Below are positions 20,984 to 27,542 of a stretch of 27,542 nt of DNA, piece after piece. Under the pieces are notes generated by a model that saw only the letters and a list, made by a program, of their open reading frames with translations, was not told where the DNA came from and made no database searches. Positions within the stretch are counted from its first letter, which is position 1; every line of letters begins with the position of its first letter. The position numbers and the translations under genes were made by a program. Source of the stretch: JBQCHF01 sp051953655 (lineage in GTDB: Bacteria > Actinomycetota > Actinomycetes > Motilibacterales > Motilibacteraceae); the NCBI GenBank assembly GCA_051953655.1, contig JBQCIO010000019.1, forward strand, positions 1-27,542. The letters are read 5' to 3'.

Positions 20984-21259
20984 GGGGGGCCATATCGCGA
21001 CGATCAAGGGCGGCTGGTGACGGCGGTGGGAGCCAGACCCGCTGTCCGCCGCCGGTAGGCGGATCTTGAGACACGATCGGCTCTTTCCACGCTCAGACAG
21101 GCGGCCGGGCGCCTCAAGATCCACGGACGGAACGGCTCCGGTCACTGCGCTTTCGCCCTGAGAGGCATCACGCGCCGACGCCGACCAAAGGCCCTGTGCC
21201 TGCCGGGCACCCGGCGTGACGCTGCCAGCAGGTGAGGCTGCCGGTCGCAGGGGGTCCGC
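20984..21259. promoter_or_regulatory. Promoter region of the ligase-E1-E2-ACP operon with an inverted repeat
   Basis: This 276-nt gap precedes the five-gene operon. GGATCTTGAG (21061-21070) and CTCAAGATCC (21113-21122) form a perfect 10-bp inverted repeat 42 nt apart, suitable for a looped operator or an RNA stem. No clear promoter hexamers are seen. GGGGG lies 5 bases before the ATG at 21260. Confidence 0.5.
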
Positions 21260-22986
<1,727 letters not shown>

Positions 22987-22990
<4 letters not shown>

Positions 22991-24024
22991 GCGCCCGCAG
23001 CCGTTCCGCCGCCCGCGTCGACGTCGTCGACCGGCCGGTGGTCCGCGACGCCGACCCCCGGGTGCGCGGGCTGGCGCAGATGCTGCGGGTGCGCCGCTTC
23101 GAGGAGCGGTGCGTGGAGCTCTACAGCTCGGGCCACATCAAGGGTTTCCTGCACCTGGGCATCGGCCAGGAGGCGGTGGCCGTCGGGGTGCTCTCCCAGC
23201 TCGACGAGCGCGACGCCGTGGTGGCGACCTACCGCGAGCACGGGCACGCCCTGGTGCGCGGGGTGCCGATGGCCTCGCTGATGGCCGAGATGTTCGCGAA
23301 GGTCGAGGGCTGCAGCCGCGGTCGTGGCGGCTCGATGCACCTCTTCGACGCCTCCCGCCGGTTCTACGGCGGCAACGCGGTGGTGGCCGGAGGCATCCCG
23401 CTCGCGCTGGGCCTCGCTCTCGGAGACTCGATGCAGGGCAAGGAGAACGTGACCGCCTGCTTCTTCGGCGACGGGGCCGTGGCCGAGGGGGAGTTCCACG
23501 AGACCGCCAACCTGGCCGCCCTGTGGCGGCTGCCGCTGCTGCTCCTGTGCGAGAACAACCGCTACGCCATGGGCACCGCGATCGAGCGCGAGCACGCCAA
23601 CACCGAACTGGCGCTGCGCGCGGCCTCCTACGGCATGCCCGCCTGGGTCGTCGACGGCATGGACCTCGACGCCGTCACGCACGCCGCCCGCGGTGCCGTG
23701 GACCTGGTGCGCGCCGGCGGCGGCCCGGTGTTCCTGGAGCTGCGCACCTACCGCTTCCGCGCCCACTCCATGTACGACCCGGAGCGCTACCGGGACAAGG
23801 CAGAGGTGGAGCGGTGGAAGGAGCGCGACCCCATCCCGCTGCACCGCGCCCGGCTGGCCGCCGAGGGGGTGCTCGACGCCGCCGGGGCCGACGCGCTCGA
23901 CGCCGCGGCGGTGGCGGAGGTGGACGCCGCGGTCGCCGCCGCCGAGCAGGGGACGAGCGAGCCGGCGGAGGACCTGCTCCGCTGGGTGCTGACGGAGGTC
24001 TCCGACGAAGGGTCGGAGCGATGA
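22987..24024 (+). CDS. 2-oxoacid dehydrogenase E1 alpha subunit (ThDP-dependent)
   Basis: 345 residues from an ATG overlapping the ligase stop. It has the E1-alpha features: LRVRRFEERCVELYSSGHI, GFLHLGIGQEAV, TYREHGHALVRG, GRGGSMHLFD, and the thiamine-diphosphate motif that begins GDG (161-163) and ends ENN (189-191), then RAHSMYDPERYR. With the beta subunit it decarboxylates a 2-oxoacid (or cleaves a diketone such as acetoin) and transfers the acyl group to the lipoyl arm of E2. Pyruvate dehydrogenase and acetoin dehydrogenase E1 proteins look alike here, so I do not assign pdhA or acoA. Confidence 0.9.
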
Positions 24025-25061
24025 CCACGGCTGCCGCGTCGACGGACCGGATGGTGCGCACCACCTACCGGGAGGCGCTGCGCGAGGGCCTGCGCGACGT
24101 CCTGCGCCGGGACCCGCGCACGTTCCTCATGGGCGAGGACGTCGGCCGCTACGGCGGCTGCTTCGCGGTGAGCATGGGACTGCTCGAGGAGTTCGGCCCC
24201 GAGCGGGTGCGGGACACCCCGCTGTCCGAGTCCGCCTTCGTCGGCGCGGGCATCGGCGCCGCGATCGCCGGGATGCGCCCGATCGTCGAGGTCATGACGG
24301 TCAACTTCAGCCTGCTCGCGCTGGACCAGGTGCTCAACAACGCCGCCACCCTGCTGCACATGTCCGGCGGCCAGGTGCAGGTTCCGCTGGTCGTCCGCAT
24401 CGCCACCGGCGCCGGCAAGCAGCTGGCCGCGCAGCACTCGCACAGCCTGGAGGGCTGGTACGCCTCGATCCCCGGCCTGCGCGTCGTCTACCCGGCCACC
24501 ATGGAGGACGCCCGGCACATGCTCTGGGCTGCGGTGCAGAGCCCGGACCCGGTGGTCGTCTTCGAGCACCTCGGGATGTATCCCGCCGCGGGCCTGCTCG
24601 ACCCCGACGTCGAGGCGGTCGACCTCGCGCGCGCCGCCGTGCGCCGGCGCGGCCGGGACGTGACCGTCGTGGCCTGGGGCGGGTGCCTGCCCAAGGCGCT
24701 CGCGGCCGCGGAGCGGCTGGCGCAGGACGGGGTCGAGGCCGAGGTGGTGGACCTGCGGGTGCTGCGCCCGCTCGACGACGCGACGGTGCTGGAGTCGGTC
24801 GCGCGCACCCACCGGGCCGTCGTCGTCGACGAGGCCTGGCGCAGCGGCAGCCTGGCCGGCGAGCTGTCCGCGCGGATCGCCGAGCACGCCTTCTACGAGC
24901 TCGACGCGCCGGTGGAGCGGGTGTGCGCCGCCGAGGCTCCGGTGCCCTACCCCGAGCACCTGCAGGAGGCCGCGCTGCCGCAGGCCGACGACGTCGTCGC
25001 GGCGGTACGGCGGGCGATGGGCTCGCCGGTGGGCACGGTCGACGGCACATCGGTGGGCTGA
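24021..25061 (+). CDS. 2-oxoacid dehydrogenase E1 beta subunit
   Basis: 346 residues from an ATG that overlaps the E1-alpha stop (ATGA). It is a transketolase-like beta subunit with TYREALREGLRDVL, FLMGEDVGRYGG, RDTPLSESAFVGAGIGAA, a ThDP-contact region VEVMTVNF, and AAQHSHSLEGWYASIPGL, then the C-terminal transketolase domain (VTVVAWGG to RAVVVDEAW). Length is normal for the family. Together with E1-alpha it forms the alpha2-beta2 decarboxylase. The E2 gene follows after three bases. Confidence 0.92.
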   Translation: MTTAAASTDRMVRTTYREALREGLRDVLRRDPRTFLMGEDVGRYGGCFAVSMGLLEEFGPERVRDTPLSESAFVGAGIGAAIAGMRPIVEVMTVNFSLLALDQVLNNAATLLHMSGGQVQVPLVVRIATGAGKQLAAQHSHSLEGWYASIPGLRVVYPATMEDARHMLWAAVQSPDPVVVFEHLGMYPAAGLLDPDVEAVDLARAAVRRRGRDVTVVAWGGCLPKALAAAERLAQDGVEAEVVDLRVLRPLDDATVLESVARTHRAVVVDEAWRSGSLAGELSARIAEHAFYELDAPVERVCAAEAPVPYPEHLQEAALPQADDVVAAVRRAMGSPVGTVDGTSVG

Positions 25062-25064
25062 GCC

Positions 25065-26489
25065 GTGGGCCAGTTCACGATGCCGACCCTCGGCGCGGAC
25101 ATGGAGGAGGGGACGCTGCTCGAGTGGCTGGTCGCGCCGGGCGCGCAGGTGCACCGCGGCGACGTCGTGGCGGTGGTCGACACCGACAAGTCGGCGGTGG
25201 ACGTGGAGGTGTTCGAGGACGGGGTGGTGTCCCGGCTGCTCGTCGAGCCGGGGTCGCGGGTGCCGGTCGGCACGCCGCTGGCCGAGATCACCGCTGCGGG
25301 CGCCCCTTCCGTGCGGGTCGAGCCGGCCGCGCCGGCCGTCGTCGCGCCCGGCCCACCGTCGGTGCCCTCGGTGCCGCCGGTGCCGGCCCAGCCGATCCCC
25401 GTGTCGGCACCGGCCCGCACGGCCGCACCCGCCCCCACGGCGTCGCCCGTGGTGCGCCGGCTCGCCCACGGCCTCGGCGTCGACCTGGCGGAGGTGACCG
25501 GGACCGGAGCCGGCGGCCGGGTCACCCACGCCGACGTCGTGGCCGCGGCGCGGGTGCGCCCGGCCCAGGCGGCTCCGGCTGCCCTACCCGGCCGCGCCCG
25601 CGTGCGCTCCACCCCGCACGCCCGGGCGCTGGCCGCCGAGCGGGGCATCGACCTGGCCACGGTCGCCGGCAGCGGCCCGGGCGGCGCGGTCCGCGCCGTC
25701 GACCTCGCACCCGGCCCCTCCCGGCCCGCCCCCGGGTCGGCCCAGACCCGGCCGGTCGCGGCATCCCCCGTCCCGGTGCCGCGCCCGGCCGCCCCTCCTT
25801 CTGCCCGTGGCGGGGACGAGCAGCACCGCACGGCCCGGCGGCAGGCGACCGCACGCCTCATGGCCCGGGCCAACCGCGAGATCCCGCAGTACGCCGTGCA
25901 GACGACCCTCGACGTCGAGCCGGTGCTCGCCGAGCTGGCCCGGCGCAACGCCGGGCGCCCGGTGGGGGAGCGGCTGGTGCTCGCCGCCGCCCTGGCCCGG
26001 GCCGCTGCGCTCGCCGCGCGCCGGCACCCCACGCTCAACGGCACCAGGGAGGACGGCGACCTGCGGCCGGCCCAGGCCGTGCACCTCGGCGTCTCGGTGG
26101 CGCTGCGCGGCGGCGGCCTGGTCACCCCGGTGCTGCGCGACGCCCAGGACCTCGACCTGGACGCCACCATGGCCGCGCTGCGCGGAGCCGTGGACCGGGT
26201 GCGCCGGGGGAGGACCCGCCAGGGCGAGCTGGACGGCGGCACCATCACCCTCACCAACCTCGGCGAGCGCGGCGCCGAGTCCGTGCACGGCGTCATCTTC
26301 CCGCCCCAGGTGGCCCTGCTCGGCGTCGGCCGCCCGGTGCAGCGGCCCTGGGCCGTCGACGGCCTGCTCGGCGTGCGCACCGTGGTGACCGTGGTGCTGA
26401 CCGGCGACCACCGGGCCAGCGACGGCCACGAGGGCAGCCTGTTCCTGGCCGACCTCGAGGGCTTCCTGGCCCACCCTGACGACCTGTAG
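25065..26489 (+). CDS. Dihydrolipoyl acyltransferase E2 with two E3-binding-like segments
   Basis: 474 residues from GTG 25065, three bases after the E1-beta stop. Domains in order: one lipoyl domain (1-76) with lipoyl-lysine K42 in VDTDKSAVDVEVFE; a Pro/Ala linker; a peripheral-subunit-binding (E3-binding) segment near 127-162 (RRLAHGLGVDLAEVTGTG); a second such segment near 181-214 (ALAAERGIDLATVAGSG); another linker; and the catalytic acyltransferase domain (about 255-474). The active site DHRASDG (H449, D453) is intact, and TNLG replaces the usual SNLG. It moves the acyl group from lipoyl to CoA, or possibly to the ACP encoded next. Two binding segments are unusual; most E2 proteins have one. 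Confidence 0.9.
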   Translation: MGQFTMPTLGADMEEGTLLEWLVAPGAQVHRGDVVAVVDTDKSAVDVEVFEDGVVSRLLVEPGSRVPVGTPLAEITAAGAPSVRVEPAAPAVVAPGPPSVPSVPPVPAQPIPVSAPARTAAPAPTASPVVRRLAHGLGVDLAEVTGTGAGGRVTHADVVAAARVRPAQAAPAALPGRARVRSTPHARALAAERGIDLATVAGSGPGGAVRAVDLAPGPSRPAPGSAQTRPVAASPVPVPRPAAPPSARGGDEQHRTARRQATARLMARANREIPQYAVQTTLDVEPVLAELARRNAGRPVGERLVLAAALARAAALAARRHPTLNGTREDGDLRPAQAVHLGVSVALRGGGLVTPVLRDAQDLDLDATMAALRGAVDRVRRGRTRQGELDGGTITLTNLGERGAESVHGVIFPPQVALLGVGRPVQRPWAVDGLLGVRTVVTVVLTGDHRASDGHEGSLFLADLEGFLAHPDDL

Positions 26490-26522
26490 TACGACAACCT
26501 GTAGTACGACGAAGTGTAGGAG
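26478..26522 (+). repeat. 15-nt tandem triplication carrying three in-frame stops
   Basis: The end of the E2 gene is repeated in 15-nt units: GACGACCTGTAGTAC (26478-26492), GACAACCTGTAGTAC (26493-26507) and GACGAAGTGTAGGAG (26508-26522). Each holds a TAG in the same frame (26487, 26502, 26517). The third unit's TAGGAGG supplies the ribosome site of the ACP gene at 26530. Confidence 0.85.
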
Positions 26523-26529
26523 GAGTGCG

Positions 26530-26775
26530 ATGGTCGACGACCTGCGCGCGCTGGTGCTCGACGTCCTCGCCGGCATCGCCCCCGACGCCGCCGACGCCCC
26601 CCTCGACCCCGCCCGTAGCCTGCGCGAGCAGCTCGACCTGGACTCGCTGGACTTCCTCGCCTACGTCGAGCGCCTCAGCGAGGCCACCGGCCACCCGCTC
26701 CCCGAGGAGGACTATCCCGCGGTGGACACGCTCGACGGCGCGGTGGCGCTGCTGTCGGCGCCGCGGGCCACCTGA
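26530..26775 (+). CDS. Acyl carrier protein
   Basis: 81 residues from ATG 26530, with a near-ideal AGGAGG about 6 bases upstream. It is a small acidic helical protein with the phosphopantetheine site DLDSLDFLAYV (S39) and the usual flanking helices (SLREQLDLDSLDF; LPEEDYPAVDTLDGAVALL). The Ser would carry a 4'-phosphopantetheine arm and hold acyl thioesters. It is the last gene of the ligase-E1-E2 operon, 40 bases after E2, and a terminator hairpin follows. It is not in a fatty-acid-synthase context, so it is a dedicated carrier, perhaps loaded by the E2 or the ligase. Confidence 0.9.
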   Translation: MVDDLRALVLDVLAGIAPDAADAPLDPARSLREQLDLDSLDFLAYVERLSEATGHPLPEEDYPAVDTLDGAVALLSAPRAT

Positions 26776-26815
26776 GCCTTCCCCCGCCGGTGCGGTTCCC
26801 GAGGTGGGGAAAGGC
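26776..26815 (+). terminator. Terminator of the ligase-E1-E2-ACP operon
   Basis: GCCTTCCCC (26776-26784) pairs with GGGGAAAGGC (26806-26815) with one bulged A, directly after the ACP stop. The stem closes a ~21-nt loop. Confidence 0.6.
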
Positions 26816-26884
26816 GCTGGTGACGGGAGGAGTCGCGTGCGGGCCCGAGCCGCTGCCGGCTTGCGCCGCGCCCAGCTGGCCACT

Positions 26885-26941
26885 CTTGGGTGAAGGTGCC
26901 CTTCATACGAACCTATTGGCAGAAGGTGCCCTTCACCCAAG
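26885..26941. repeat. Compound palindromic repeat
   Basis: CTTGGGTGAAGG (26885-26896) and CCTTCACCCAAG (26930-26941) form a perfect 12-bp inverted repeat. GAAGGTGCCCTTCA occurs as a direct repeat (26892-26905 and 26922-26935), and each copy is itself an inverted repeat (GAAGG-TGC-CCTTC). The centre (ATACGAACCTATTGGC) is AT-richer than its surroundings. It looks like a dispersed intergenic repeat or a strong two-way hairpin between convergent genes. Confidence 0.7.
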
Positions 26942-27008
26942 GGTGTGTGTCTGCCGCCGCGGGGCGGACTCACCCGAGCGCTACCCGCGTCTGCAACGGC
27001 TCACGACC

Positions 27009-27317
27009 TCACACCGAGTACCGCTCCGCCACCTGCGTCACGTGCTCGACCACCGGCGGCTCGTCGAAGAACGGGCCGATGACGCCGCGCCAGTCGGCGA
27101 ACAGCGCGGAGTTGCGGAAGCCGAAGGTGTGGTCCTCCAGCGTCCGCCAGCCGACCCGGAGCAGGAACACCGAGGGCCGCTCGACGACCCGGTGCAGCTC
27201 GGCCCACTCGAAGCCCTCGGCGCGCGAGATCACGGCCAGGGCGTCGGGGAAGGCGGCGAGGAACTCCTCCTCGCGTCCTGGGACGACGGAGATCTGGGCG
27301 TGCTCGACGACTGGCAC
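27009..27317 (-). CDS. Antibiotic-biosynthesis-monooxygenase-fold (ABM) protein
   Basis: 102 residues from GTG 27317, with GGAGG about 9 bases upstream. It is a dimeric alpha-beta-barrel ferredoxin-like fold of the ABM family: VVEHAQISVVPGREEEFLAAF, SRAEGFEWAELHRVVERP, FLLRVGWRTLEDH, and FRNSALFADWRGVIGPFFDEPP. Members are cofactor-free monooxygenases, heme-degrading enzymes or small stress proteins (family knowledge). The Asn/Trp/His pattern does not settle which. It is convergent with the ACP operon and is the last gene before the contig-end sequence. Confidence 0.85.
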   Translation of the reverse strand: MPVVEHAQISVVPGREEEFLAAFPDALAVISRAEGFEWAELHRVVERPSVFLLRVGWRTLEDHTFGFRNSALFADWRGVIGPFFDEPPVVEHVTQVAERYSV

Positions 27318-27411
27318 GTGGGACTCCCTCCGGCGCCGCGGGGAGCGACGCGCGCTGGTTGACGTGGTTTGTGTCGATCCTGCCCTACGTCGCCGGAGCA
27401 TGCCGCGCGGC

Positions 27412-27542
27412 CGCGGGGGGCCCCCCCCCCCCCCGCCCCCACCCACCCAAAATTTAAAAAACACCAAAAGCTACCCCCACACCACAAGCGCCACCCACAC
27501 ACAACAAGAAGAAAAATTGAGAACCACAAAAGCAGCGGGGTG
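27412..27542. other. Low-complexity contig-end sequence, probable artefact
   Basis: After about 27412 the composition changes abruptly to a long G/C homopolymer run and then a T-poor, A/C-rich string with A-runs, unlike the rest of the window. It codes for nothing. It is best treated as low-quality read ends at a contig edge, not biology. Confidence 0.75.

Overview
This is about 27.5 kb of very GC-rich DNA (strong G/C bias at third codon positions, many GTG starts, four-base ATGA/GTGA gene overlaps, DUF1206 and Mut7-C families) from an actinobacterium. The gene families and style fit Geodermatophilaceae (Blastococcus, Geodermatophilus, Modestobacter); the family is an inference, the phylum is fairly safe. 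It looks chromosomal. I see no phage, IS element, CRISPR array, tRNA or rRNA. The left edge cuts a membrane-protein gene. The last ~130 bases are low-complexity and A/C-rich and look like a contig-end artefact.

Left third (1-11.3 kb), a cyclic-di-GMP neighbourhood. A PAS-GGDEF-EAL protein with intact motifs, a hemerythrin-like protein, a leftward amidase/aldo-keto reductase pair, and a ten-helix membrane protein whose GGDEF domain is degenerate (GVDEF) while its EAL domain is intact. Convergent to the latter is a PilB/GspE-type secretion ATPase. Its N-terminus carries two tandem motifs of the MshEN c-di-GMP-binding type, so makers/breakers and a likely receptor of the same second messenger lie side by side. 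A ubiquitin-like/Mut7-C protein follows.

Middle (11.3-18.3 kb). An MFS exporter diverges from an ArsR-type regulator. A 34-nt dyad covers the exporter's predicted leaderless promoter and start codon. Next is a small unknown protein, then a three-gene cytochrome-b-type operon (50-aa membrane peptide, b6-type di-heme cytochrome b, 332-aa membrane-anchored exported protein). Its leader can fold into a junction and contains two mutually exclusive pairings, one of which hides the ribosome binding site. A stand-alone infA (IF-1) follows. Then come ~780 bases without an intact gene, holding nested inverted repeats and a decayed nucleotidyltransferase, then a DUF1206 membrane protein and an unknown four-helix membrane protein.

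Right third (18.3-27.5 kb), acyl metabolism. An 88-nt near-perfect dyad precedes a coupled SGNH esterase/acyl-CoA carboxyltransferase pair. A tight operon follows: acetyl-CoA-synthetase-like ligase, 2-oxoacid dehydrogenase E1-alpha, E1-beta, an E2 with two E3-binding-like segments, and an acyl carrier protein. No E3 gene is present. The ACP suggests that the acyl group made by the dehydrogenase may be passed to a carrier protein as well as, or instead of, CoA. A palindromic repeat and an antibiotic-biosynthesis-monooxygenase-fold protein lie before the contig end.

The best candidates for something undescribed are the cytochrome-b operon with its putative RNA switch, the ligase-E1-E2-ACP operon, and the 88-nt dyad.
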